DNA from: Murimonas intestini
GTDB taxonomy: Bacteria; Bacillota; Clostridia; Lachnospirales; Lachnospiraceae
Direction of reading: 5' to 3'
Length of the DNA stretch: 64,000 bases
NCBI GenBank assembly: GCA_003148945.1
Contig: QGGY01000014.1
Span: 62,001 to 126,000 of the forward strand
Of this stretch, positions 9,657 to 17,257 are shown piece after piece; position 1 is the stretch's first letter, and every line of letters starts with the position of its first letter. The notes under the pieces are model-generated. The model was given only the letters and a program-made list of their open reading frames with translations. It did no database searches and was not told the DNA's origin. The position numbers were made by a program, and so were the translations under genes.

Positions 9657-9770
9657 TTTTCTCTCCTCCTTACTGATTATAAAAATAGTATGTTTTATCC
9701 TCCAGAACACTTTTACATATGTCCTGATAAGGCGAAAACATACTATCTTTGATGTGGCAAATAAAAACAG

Positions 9771-9843
9771 TGGAGATAACGAGATTCGAACTCGCGACCT
9801 CATACATGCGAAGCATGCGCTCTCCCAGCTGAGCTATATCCCC
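9771..9843 (-). tRNA. tRNA-Ala (anticodon CGC)
   Basis: A full cloverleaf can be folded on the minus strand: acceptor GGGGATA/TATCTCC, D-stem GCTC/GAGC, anticodon stem CATGC/GTATG with loop TTCGCAT, T-stem GCGAG/CTCGT with loop TTCGAAT, discriminator A. Positions 34-36 read CGC, so it decodes GCG (alanine). CCA is not encoded. Confidence 0.9.
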
Positions 9844-9959
9844 GGATAATGCTGATCCATATAAAATATGTGAATTCCTCATTATAGTTGTACCTGATGA
9901 CTATAGTTATTATATCATGTTTTATTTAAAAGTGAAGAGGATTTTTGAAAGTAGCAGAA

Positions 9960-10003
9960 AATATTTTGTCACTGTTCGGAGTGGGCAGTAACAATATTTT
10001 GTC
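9960..10003. mobile_element. 25-bp palindrome with 8-bp flanking direct repeats
   Basis: The imperfect palindrome 9968-9992 (GTCACTG...CAGTAAC) is flanked by AATATTTT on the left (9960-9967) and AATATTTT on the right (9993-10000). This is the same layout as the copy at 6491-6517. Confidence 0.5.
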
Positions 10004-10095
10004 CCGGACTGTTGAATTATTTTATGATCTCTGGTAAAAATGGAGATAGAGATGCAGCAGGACTGGGAGATAAGAAGAAAGGCAGGTAGGGAGCA

Positions 10096-10686
10096 ATGTG
10101 CGGAAGATATTATATAGATGATTCTACAGGCAGGGAGATCGAAAAGATCGTGCGCCAGGTCAGTGAAAGACTGGCGCAGATGAGAAAGAGCGGTGATGTG
10201 GTGCCCACACAGGGAGCGCCGGTGATCATAGGCAGAAATGAAGAATTTGCGGAGGAGCTCTTTGTCTGGGGATTTCCGGGAATCCAGAAAAAGGGAGTGA
10301 TATTTAATGCGCGCAGTGAGACAGCTCTGGAGAAGCGCATGTTTTCTGAAAGTGTCCGCAAAAGGAGATGTGTGATACCGGCCGCAAAATTCTATGAATG
10401 GGATTCTGATAAAAATAAAGTGACATTTATGCGCGAGGATGGAAAAGTATTATATCTGGCAGGTTTTTATGGGGATTTTGAGGGGGAAGAGCGGTTTGTG
10501 ATCCTGACTGCGGAGGCTGATGAATTCGTAAAAGATGTTCATAACAGGATGCCTTTGATCCTGGAGGAGGATGAACTGCGGGACTGGATATTTGACGGAG
10601 AGAAGGCCAGGGAGATGCTCAGGCCTAAAAAAATACCGCTGAAAAAGAGCGGTGGGTATGTTCAGCAGACGCTGGATCTGTGGTAA
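10096..10686 (+). CDS. SRAP family protein (HMCES/YedK-like abasic-site DNA-protein crosslink protein)
   Basis: A 196-residue SOS-response-associated peptidase domain protein. The invariant catalytic Cys is residue 2 (MCGRYY), which fixes the start; the family removes the initiator Met so that this Cys can bond to abasic sites in single-stranded DNA. Other conserved elements are FNARSET, the CVIPAAKFYEWD stretch and the late His in DVHNRMPLIL. It stands next to dinB, which fits a role in tolerating damaged single-stranded DNA. Both are on the same strand, 68 bases apart. Confidence 0.92.
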   Translation: MCGRYYIDDSTGREIEKIVRQVSERLAQMRKSGDVVPTQGAPVIIGRNEEFAEELFVWGFPGIQKKGVIFNARSETALEKRMFSESVRKRRCVIPAAKFYEWDSDKNKVTFMREDGKVLYLAGFYGDFEGEERFVILTAEADEFVKDVHNRMPLILEEDELRDWIFDGEKAREMLRPKKIPLKKSGGYVQQTLDLW

Positions 10687-10754
10687 GGATGACAGAAAAT
10701 TCCACTTTACATCGAACATATATACGGATATAATGAAAATGTGAGGTGGAACAT

Positions 10755-12050
10755 ATGTTTGATAAAACGATATTTCATATTGATGTTAATTCCGCCTTCC
10801 TCAGTTGGGAGGCGGTTCATCGTCTGGGGCACAGGGGTGCAAGGCTGGACCTGCGCACGGTCCCGTCGGCAGTGGGCGGAGATATTTCTATGCGTCACGG
10901 AATCATACTGGCGAAGTCCATCCCGGCCAAAAAGTACGGGGTCAGGACAGGGGAGTCTATACCGGAGGCTCTGCAGAAGTGTCCGGAGCTTGTGATCGTG
11001 CCCCCGAACTACGAATTATACGATAAGACTTCAAAAGCATTTATAGAATTGCTGAAGGAATATACACCAGATGTGGAACAGTACAGTGTCGATGAGGCTT
11101 TTGCTGATATGACCGGAACGGCAGGACTGTGGGGGGACCCTGTATCCGCGGCGGAACGTCTGAGAAACCAGGTCAGGCAGGAGCTGGGATTTACAGTGAA
11201 TATCGGAGTTTCACAGAATAAGCTGCTGGCCAAGATGGCTTCAGATTTTAAGAAGCCGGACCAGGTCCATACATTGTTCAGGGAAGAAATATATGATAAG
11301 ATGTGGCCCCTGCCTGTGGAGGATCTGTTTTTTGTGGGGAGGGCCACCTCCAGAAAATTATACAATATGGGAATCCACACCATCGGAGATCTTGCGCAGA
11401 CATCCCCGGACATCCTGAGGGCCCACCTGAAAAAGCACGGGGAAGTGATATGGAATTTTGCAAACGGAAGGGATGTATCTGTAGTCGAAAAAGATCCTCC
11501 TGCAAATAAGAGCTATGGAAACAGCACAACCATAGCGTTTGATGTGACAGACCCGGGAACAGCCAAAATGGTCCTGCTGGCCCTGGCGGAGACAGTGGCG
11601 TCCAGGATGAGGAAGGACGGGGTGAAAGCGGAGATGGCAGCTGTGGGGATCAAGGATTTTGAGTTTCACTATACTGGGCATCAGAGGGTGCTGCAAAGCG
11701 CTACGAATATTACACAGGAGATACACAGAGCGGCAGTGCAGCTGTTTGATGAGCTGTGGGATGGCAGACCTGTCAGGCACCTGGGCCTGTGGGCGGGAAG
11801 GATCAGGGAAGCAGAGTGTTCCCGCCAGCTGATCCTGTTTGACGGCACAGATTATGAAAAATTAGAGAAAATGGATATGGCGGTAGATGATGTCCGCAGA
11901 AAATTCGGGATCGATGCAATTAAGCGGGCGGCCTTTGTTCATACGGGCAGCGGGCCAAAGTCTTTGAATGAAAATAATATTGATCATATGTCAGGAGGCA
12001 TATCCAGGGAACGCAGGCATGTAGATTATGACAAGGTGCAGATTCTGTAA
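10755..12050 (+). CDS. dinB: DNA polymerase IV (Y-family translesion polymerase)
   Basis: A 431-residue Y-family polymerase. Catalytic acidic residues are in FHIDVNSAFLSWEA (N-terminus) and in SVDEAFADMTGT (about 112). The finger/palm continues to a helix-hairpin-helix region (MGIHTIGDLAQ), and the little-finger domain fills the C-terminus. I use ATG 10755, 5 bases after GAGGTGG, rather than GTG 10746, which overlaps that site. There is no clear beta-clamp motif at the extreme C-terminus. Co-oriented with the SRAP gene upstream and a short hypothetical downstream. Confidence 0.94.
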   Translation: MFDKTIFHIDVNSAFLSWEAVHRLGHRGARLDLRTVPSAVGGDISMRHGIILAKSIPAKKYGVRTGESIPEALQKCPELVIVPPNYELYDKTSKAFIELLKEYTPDVEQYSVDEAFADMTGTAGLWGDPVSAAERLRNQVRQELGFTVNIGVSQNKLLAKMASDFKKPDQVHTLFREEIYDKMWPLPVEDLFFVGRATSRKLYNMGIHTIGDLAQTSPDILRAHLKKHGEVIWNFANGRDVSVVEKDPPANKSYGNSTTIAFDVTDPGTAKMVLLALAETVASRMRKDGVKAEMAAVGIKDFEFHYTGHQRVLQSATNITQEIHRAAVQLFDELWDGRPVRHLGLWAGRIREAECSRQLILFDGTDYEKLEKMDMAVDDVRRKFGIDAIKRAAFVHTGSGPKSLNENNIDHMSGGISRERRHVDYDKVQIL

Positions 12051-12069
12051 ATCATGAAATGGGGTGAAG

Positions 12070-12414
12070 ATGATGGCATTTGGGATTGGGACGAATATGG
12101 AGGAGGCAGATGCGGGGAACGTGAGGGGAATGCAGATCCCTGTGTGCTGCGACTGCTGGTTCACAAGAGATGGGAAAGGGATGCCCAGGCTGATCAAGTT
12201 CCAGGACGACCAGGAACAGATCCATACAGTCTCTGAGATACAGGTTTTGTATCAGGAGCAGAAACGGTACTGCGGACTGCCGTCCGTGGAGTATGCATGC
12301 AGGATAGTGGACGGCGGCAGGCAGAAGGATGTAAAGCTGATGTTCTGGCCTCAGGAGCAGAAATGGTCCATGGTAATCAGTACCCCGCCCGGGACAGTGG
12401 CATGTGAACAGTAA
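12070..12414 (+). CDS. Hypothetical protein downstream of dinB
   Basis: A 114-residue soluble protein; the ATG at 12070 or 12073 follows GGGGTG. It has a CCDCWF motif near residue 27 and a basic/aromatic C-terminal half. I recognise no family. It begins about 20 bases after dinB, so it is probably translated from the same message and may be a damage-tolerance accessory. Its stop codon lies in a half-copy of the GTGAACAGTAAC palindrome family. Confidence 0.6.
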   Translation: MMAFGIGTNMEEADAGNVRGMQIPVCCDCWFTRDGKGMPRLIKFQDDQEQIHTVSEIQVLYQEQKRYCGLPSVEYACRIVDGGRQKDVKLMFWPQEQKWSMVISTPPGTVACEQ

Positions 12415-12555
12415 CCAGTTTATAATTACCGAATTTAGTATAGAAAAATTTTATTTGAAACATCATAGTAAGTAAGGTAAAATAAATGCAGGAAACAGTA
12501 ATTGAGTGTAACTATTAAGTCCCGGGTATCCGGATTGTGAAAGGAATCAGGCAGT

Positions 12556-13116
12556 ATGAGAAGACAGGAATTTCTAAAAGAGCTGCAGGCACGTCTGGAG
12601 GGGGAATTGAGTCCCGCCCAGGTGCAGGAGCATATTCGTTACTATGATGAATATATAAGAGAAGGTGTCAGCGCAGGGAAGACAGAGGATGAGATGACAG
12701 CCAGCCTGGGCAGCCCGCTGCTTATTGCCAAAAGCATTCTGGAGACTGCCAGGGAAGCCAGGGAAAATGCAGGTACATCTGGCTATTCTCAGTATGGGAA
12801 CGGGCAGAACGGCTATAATGACCAGGGATCATATGGGAATCAGGGCGGATTCGGCAGCCAGGGCGGTTTTGGAGGCCATGGAGGATTCGGCCCGGGAAAC
12901 TGGGGCGGATGGCAGAATCAGGATGCAGGCCAGAGCCAGGGCGGAGGCTCAGGTTCCGGTATTGGAAAATGGCTGGCCATAGCCGTAATTATTGTTATAG
13001 TTGTGGCGCTGTTCTCGATCCTGGGATCTATTATGGCATTTGTACTCAGGTTCTTTTTCCCGATTCTTCTTATCGTGTTCATCGTATCTCTGGTGCGCAG
13101 AGGAGGCAGACGATGA
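12556..13116 (+). CDS. DUF1700 (HAAS-type) membrane protein with Gly-rich linker
   Basis: 186 residues. The N-terminal ~65 residues (MRRQEFLKELQARL...) form the helical DUF1700/HAAS domain. A low-complexity Gly/Gln/Asn/Tyr linker follows (about 75-135, with repeats of GGFG and NQGG). Two hydrophobic helices close the protein (AIAVIIVIVVALFSILGSIMAFVL and FFPILLIVFIVSLV). DUF1700 proteins in Firmicutes usually pair with PadR-type regulators; here the downstream partner is an Rrf2 regulator whose ATG overlaps this stop codon (ATGA), so the two are translationally coupled. Confidence 0.82.
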   Translation: MRRQEFLKELQARLEGELSPAQVQEHIRYYDEYIREGVSAGKTEDEMTASLGSPLLIAKSILETAREARENAGTSGYSQYGNGQNGYNDQGSYGNQGGFGSQGGFGGHGGFGPGNWGGWQNQDAGQSQGGGSGSGIGKWLAIAVIIVIVVALFSILGSIMAFVLRFFFPILLIVFIVSLVRRGGRR

Positions 13117-13532
13117 AGATTTCTACAAAAGGAACATATGCGCTTGAGATCATTGTGGACCTGGCCATGCATTCGGAACCGGACAGGCTGGCCAGTCTTA
13201 AGGATATTGCGCAGAGAAGGCAGCTGTCGGAAAAGTATCTGGAAAGGATAGCCGGGATGCTGAAGAAGGCGGGACTAATAAGCAGTACACGCGGAGCGTA
13301 TGGCGGATATTGTCTTGCAAAGGAGGCCGGGGATATCACAGTCCTTGAAGTACTGAGGGCGGTGGAAGGAAATCTTGCCCCTGTCAAGTGTCTGGTGTAT
13401 TCCACTGACTGCGGCATAGAGTGTGAAAAATGTCCTACAAGAGGGACCTGGGGCGAGCTGTGGGAACGGATCAAGAGTGTGGCAGAGAGCGTAACCGTGG
13501 AAGAGCTGGCTGCCAGAGCAGGAGAGAAGTAA
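13113..13532 (+). CDS. Rrf2-family transcriptional regulator (first copy)
   Basis: 139 residues, starting at the ATG at 13113 inside the overlap with the previous gene; the longer open frame from 12909 is out-of-frame shadow. The Rrf2 winged helix is clear (MKISTKGTYALEIIVDLA, then LSEKYLERIAGMLKKAGLISSTRGAYGGY). Cysteines at CLVYSTDCGIECEKCPTRGTW could bind an Fe-S cluster or metal, as in IscR/NsrR-type members. A second Rrf2 gene follows 87 bases later behind its own promoter. Confidence 0.88.
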   Translation: MKISTKGTYALEIIVDLAMHSEPDRLASLKDIAQRRQLSEKYLERIAGMLKKAGLISSTRGAYGGYCLAKEAGDITVLEVLRAVEGNLAPVKCLVYSTDCGIECEKCPTRGTWGELWERIKSVAESVTVEELAARAGEK

Positions 13533-13542
13533 AAAAAAGAGT

Positions 13543-13571
13543 TGACATACAGTAAAAATAGGTGTATAAAA
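13543..13571 (+). promoter_or_regulatory. Sigma-A type promoter of the second Rrf2 gene
   Basis: TTGACA (13543-13548), 17-base spacer, TATAAA (13566-13571). It is close to consensus and 49 bases before the next ATG. Confidence 0.7.
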
Positions 13572-13619
13572 GAAAACATATAAAACATATATAAATGGTA
13601 GGAAAAAAGGAGGGGCTGC

Positions 13620-14063
13620 ATGAAAATATCTACAAAAGGGAGATATGGCCTGAGGGCACTGGTTGATCTGGCGGCTAATGGCGACAATACCACAGTCTCA
13701 CTTGTAAGCGTGGCACAGAGGCAGAAAATTTCCCTGAACTATCTGGAACAAGTATTTGCCACGCTGAGGAAGGCCGGAATTGTAAAAAGCGTCAAGGGTG
13801 CACAGGGAGGCTATATGTTATCAAAAAGGCCTGAAGAGATATGCCTGGGGGATATCCTGACTGCCTTGGAAGGCAGGTTTTCAATAGTGGATGAGCCGGA
13901 ATCAGAAAAGGCAGATGACAATCTGAGAAAGACTCTTAATGAAATGGTCTGGGACAGAATTAATGATTCTGTAAATCAATTTCTGGAGGAGAGAACACTG
14001 GCGGAGCTGGTTGAAAATTACCGGCGGCTGAATATGCAGGAAGGGAACATGTATTATATTTAA
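13620..14063 (+). CDS. Rrf2-family regulator, CymR-like (second copy)
   Basis: 147 residues with the Rrf2 N-terminal winged helix (KISTKGRYGLRALVDLAANG; ISLNYLEQVFATLRKAGIVKSVKGAQGGY). Unlike the copy just upstream it has no cysteines in the effector region, which resembles CymR, the cysteine-metabolism repressor that works with CysK. It stands directly before O-acetylhomoserine sulfhydrylase and cysteine synthase, which supports that reading. The start has AAAAAAGGAGGGG upstream. CymR function is inference from context. Confidence 0.86.
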   Translation: MKISTKGRYGLRALVDLAANGDNTTVSLVSVAQRQKISLNYLEQVFATLRKAGIVKSVKGAQGGYMLSKRPEEICLGDILTALEGRFSIVDEPESEKADDNLRKTLNEMVWDRINDSVNQFLEERTLAELVENYRRLNMQEGNMYYI

Positions 14064-14141
14064 TTTTTTTAGGATTAATTCCTACTAAATAACTATGGTA
14101 ACTAATAATTAAATATATAAATGAGAAGAGGAGATACTATT

Positions 14142-15443
14142 ATGAAAGAAGAAAGACAGTTAAAATTTGAGACACTTCAGTTACATGTAGGCCAGGAAGA
14201 GCCGGATGTGGTATCCGACGCACGGGCAGTGCCTATTTACCAGACTACCTCTTATGTTTTCAGGAACTGCGAGCACGCGGCAGCCAGATTTAATCTGTCG
14301 GATGCAGGGAATATTTACGGGAGGCTGACAAATACTACCCAGGATATCTTCGAGAAGAGGATCGCTGCTCTGGAAGGCGGTGTGGCGGCGCTTGCAGTGG
14401 CATCCGGGGCGGCAGCAGTTACGTATACGTTCCAGAATCTGGCCCAGGCAGGCGACCACATTGTCGCAGCCAAGACAATTTACGGGGGCAGCTACAATCT
14501 CCTGGCCCATACACTTCCTGAATATGGTATCTCCGCTACATTTGTGGATCCGGACGAGGAGGGCAGCTTTGAAAAGGCAATCCGGGAAAATACAAAGGCA
14601 ATTTTTATTGAAAGTATAGGAAATCCCAATGCCAGCCTGATAGATATAGAAAAAACAGCCCGGATCGCACACAGCCACAAGATCCCTCTTGTAGTTGACA
14701 GCACATTTGCCACACCCTACCTTCTCCGTCCCTTAGAGCACGGCGCTGACATTGTAGTCCACTCGGCAACTAAGTTTATCGGAGGGCACGGAACCACCAT
14801 CGGTGGAGTTATAATAGACGGCGGAAAATTTGACTGGGAAGCATCAGGAAAGTTCCCGTCACTGACAGAGCCAAATCCCAGTTATCATGGGGCAAGCTTT
14901 ACAAAAGTGGCAGGACCGGCTGCCTTTGTGACAAAGATCAGGGCGATCCTGCTCAGGGATATGGGAGCAACCCTTTCCCCGATCCACGCCTTTATTTTCC
15001 TTCAGGGACTTGAAACACTTTCACTTCGTGTGGAGCGTCATGTGGAAAATACACTGAAGGTGGTGGAGTACCTGAATAATCATCCTCAGGTGGAGAAGGT
15101 AAACCATCCGTCTCTCCCGGACAGCCCATATAATGAGCTGTATAAACGTTACTTTCCAAAAGGAGGGGCATCCATCTTCACATTTGAGATCAAGGGAGGT
15201 GCAAAAGAAGCCCAGGAATTCATTGATCACCTGGAAATATTCTCACTTCTGGCAAATGTTGCAGACGTAAAATCCCTTGTGATCCATCCGGCCAGTACAA
15301 CACATTCACAGATGACAGAAGAAGAGCTGCTGGATTCAGGCATTAAACCGAATACGATCAGGCTTTCCATAGGGACAGAGCATATAGATGATATTATCTA
15401 TGACCTGGACCAGGCATTCAATAAAATCAGTGTTATACAGTAA
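14142..15443 (+). CDS. O-acetylhomoserine aminocarboxypropyltransferase / sulfhydrylase
   Basis: A 433-residue Cys/Met-metabolism PLP enzyme that makes homocysteine from O-acetylhomoserine and sulfide. Signature features: [26 protein letters not shown], the PLP lysine in [16 protein letters not shown], and the long insertion typical of the MetY type ([19 protein letters not shown]). Start at ATG 14142 with AGAGGAG at 14127-14133; the upstream in-frame ATG 14121 lacks a site. Followed by cysK, so the pair covers sulfide assimilation into Met and Cys. Confidence 0.93.
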   Translation: MKEERQLKFETLQLHVGQEEPDVVSDARAVPIYQTTSYVFRNCEHAAARFNLSDAGNIYGRLTNTTQDIFEKRIAALEGGVAALAVASGAAAVTYTFQNLAQAGDHIVAAKTIYGGSYNLLAHTLPEYGISATFVDPDEEGSFEKAIRENTKAIFIESIGNPNASLIDIEKTARIAHSHKIPLVVDSTFATPYLLRPLEHGADIVVHSATKFIGGHGTTIGGVIIDGGKFDWEASGKFPSLTEPNPSYHGASFTKVAGPAAFVTKIRAILLRDMGATLSPIHAFIFLQGLETLSLRVERHVENTLKVVEYLNNHPQVEKVNHPSLPDSPYNELYKRYFPKGGASIFTFEIKGGAKEAQEFIDHLEIFSLLANVADVKSLVIHPASTTHSQMTEEELLDSGIKPNTIRLSIGTEHIDDIIYDLDQAFNKISVIQ

Positions 15444-15494
15444 CAACGCAGCTGCAAAAATAAAAGTAATAATAAAAAAGATAGGAGACATAAA

Positions 15495-16427
15495 ATGGCA
15501 AGGATATATGAAAATATTACAGAACTTATAGGGGGAACACCTCTTGTAGAAATGAAGAAACTGGAAAAAAAGGAAGGGCTGAAGGGCAGAGTAGCCGTAA
15601 AGCTGGAATATTTTAATCCTGCGGGCAGCGTGAAGGACCGTGTTGGAAAGTCTATGATTGAAAATGCGGAAAAACAGGGCCTGATTAAACCGGGAGCAAC
15701 GATCATTGAGCCGACAAGCGGAAATACGGGTATAGGGCTGGCAAGTATAGCGGCTGCCAGGGGATACAAAGCAGTGTTTGTGATGCCGGAAACTATGAGT
15801 ATAGAGAGAAGAAAGCTTCTGAAGGGATATGGGGCAGAGATCGTGCTCACAGAGGGCAGCAAGGGGATGAAGGGGGCCATAGCCAAGGCTGAAGAGCTGG
15901 CAGGGGAAATCCCGGATTCATTTTTAGCAGGTCAGTTTGAGAATCCTGCAAACCCTGCGGTTCATGAGAGGACTACAGGACCGGAGATCTGGAACGATAC
16001 GGATGGAAAGGTAGATATTTTTGTGGCAGGCATCGGAACAGGAGGGACAATCACAGGTACAGGACACTATCTCAAGGAAAAGAATCCGGAAGTAAAAGTA
16101 GTGGCGGTAGAGCCTGCTGCGTCACCGGTCCTGACAAAGGGAACGGCCGGACCTCATAAGATCCAGGGTATCGGTGCAGGCTTTGTGCCGGATGTGCTGG
16201 ACACAAAAGTATATGATGAGGTGGTAACGGTAGAAAATGATGCGGCAATACAGACAGCCAGGCTGATCGCACATGAAGAGGGCATACTTGTGGGGATCTC
16301 TTCAGGAGCATCACTGTGGGCTGCCATGGAGCTTGCAAAACGGCCTGAAAACGAAGGAAAGCTTATCGTGGCTCTCCTGCCGGACACAGGAGAGCGTTAT
16401 CTTTCTACAGAGCTGTTTGAGGACTGA
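15495..16427 (+). CDS. cysK: Cysteine synthase A (O-acetylserine sulfhydrylase)
   Basis: A 310-residue fold-type II PLP enzyme. The PLP lysine lies in [15 protein letters not shown] (about 45), the substrate loop is [12 protein letters not shown], and the PLP-phosphate Gly-rich loop is [12 protein letters not shown]. The C-terminus [15 protein letters not shown] is typical of CysK. It converts O-acetylserine and sulfide to cysteine. Next to a CymR-like regulator, it may also act as that repressor's partner, as known for CymR-CysK in Bacillus and Staphylococcus. Confidence 0.96.
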   Translation: MARIYENITELIGGTPLVEMKKLEKKEGLKGRVAVKLEYFNPAGSVKDRVGKSMIENAEKQGLIKPGATIIEPTSGNTGIGLASIAAARGYKAVFVMPETMSIERRKLLKGYGAEIVLTEGSKGMKGAIAKAEELAGEIPDSFLAGQFENPANPAVHERTTGPEIWNDTDGKVDIFVAGIGTGGTITGTGHYLKEKNPEVKVVAVEPAASPVLTKGTAGPHKIQGIGAGFVPDVLDTKVYDEVVTVENDAAIQTARLIAHEEGILVGISSGASLWAAMELAKRPENEGKLIVALLPDTGERYLSTELFED

Positions 16428-16444
16428 GAGAGAGGGATGTCTGC

Positions 16445-16984
16445 TCAGCAGCCTGAAAAGGTGTCTGTTTTATAGACCCTGGTATAAAGAATTTTTTTCC
16501 AGGGCAGGAAATCTTCCGCTGTAAGGGCGGCAGGATAACTCATGATATAAAGGGGAAGGTTATCCTTCCCTTTTTGCATGGGCGGCTGCAGATAGGCAAA
16601 TGTATTAAGCCGGAACCCCAGCCTTTCATAGAAGCCTATCCTTCGTTTTGCAATCTCATTTTCAGGAAGCTCTACTTCCAGGACAGCGGGAAGACAGGAG
16701 GAATCCAGCCAGTCCGCCAGCATTTCTTTTCCAAGCCCGTGTCCCCTGAGTGCCGGATTTACAGCGAAATGTTCCGCAAAACGGAAGTCTCCGAAGTCCC
16801 ATGTGCTCAGAAATCCGCCCAGAGTTCCATTGTCCTGCCTGACGATCCATACCTGATAAGCGTTGTCCTTAAATAAATCTCTCTGGTCTTTTTTAGTTCT
16901 GTGTTCTATGTCAGGAAAAGACGTCTCCATCAATTCGTAGATCTCATCAAAATCTTTTAATCCGGCTAGTGTCAGTCTGCTCAT
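16445..16984 (-). CDS. GNAT-family N-acetyltransferase
   Basis: About 179 residues from the ATG at 16984 (GGAGAG 7 bases upstream); an in-frame ATG at 16999 is also possible. The acetyl-CoA loop is FAVNPALRGHGLGKEMLADWL, and the C-terminal part has FYERLGFRLNTFAYLQPP, as in GNATs of the PhnO/RimI-like group. It converges on cysK. Substrate unknown. Confidence 0.87.
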   Translation of the reverse strand: MSRLTLAGLKDFDEIYELMETSFPDIEHRTKKDQRDLFKDNAYQVWIVRQDNGTLGGFLSTWDFGDFRFAEHFAVNPALRGHGLGKEMLADWLDSSCLPAVLEVELPENEIAKRRIGFYERLGFRLNTFAYLQPPMQKGKDNLPLYIMSYPAALTAEDFLPWKKILYTRVYKTDTFSGC

Positions 16985-17019
16985 AATATTTCTCTCCATT
17001 CTGCCTGAAAGGCTTATCT

Positions 17020-17046
17020 GTTACTGTCCGATCAGTGATCAGTAAC
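17020..17046. repeat. 27-bp palindrome, GTTACTG...CAGTAAC family
   Basis: Arms of 7 bp (17020-17026 and 17040-17046) match the copy at 6491-6517 exactly. The flanks GCTTATCT and GCTCATTT agree at 6 of 8 bases, as if a decayed target duplication. Confidence 0.45.
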
Positions 17047-17257
17047 GCTCATTTACTTCAGAATGATACATGGTAAAAATACGTTTGTCAATCAGCCTGC
17101 CGAAGATAATCATTAAGTTTTTATTACTATTTTTTTGTAAAGGTTTTTTGTAAATTCTTATGGTTTCCTGAAGTTCATGGACAGCCATTGAAATATGGAG
17201 TATAATATAATTAATCAACTAGGCGAATTTGCACAAATATAAGGAGGAGGCGCAACT

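Noticed and set aside
9670-9849. Frames across the tRNA region on both strands
   Set aside because: They read through tRNA-Ala and have no ribosome-binding site.
14064-14141. Possible SAM or T-box riboswitch before the O-acetylhomoserine enzyme
   Set aside because: Only 78 bases separate the genes, too short for either structure; no T-box sequence is visible. A weak dyad near 14076-14098 might be an operator.
16549-16577. Terminator-like hairpin AAGGGGAAGG...CCTTCCCTTTTT
   Set aside because: It lies well inside the coding part of the GNAT gene on the other strand; probably chance, though it could end cysK read-through.
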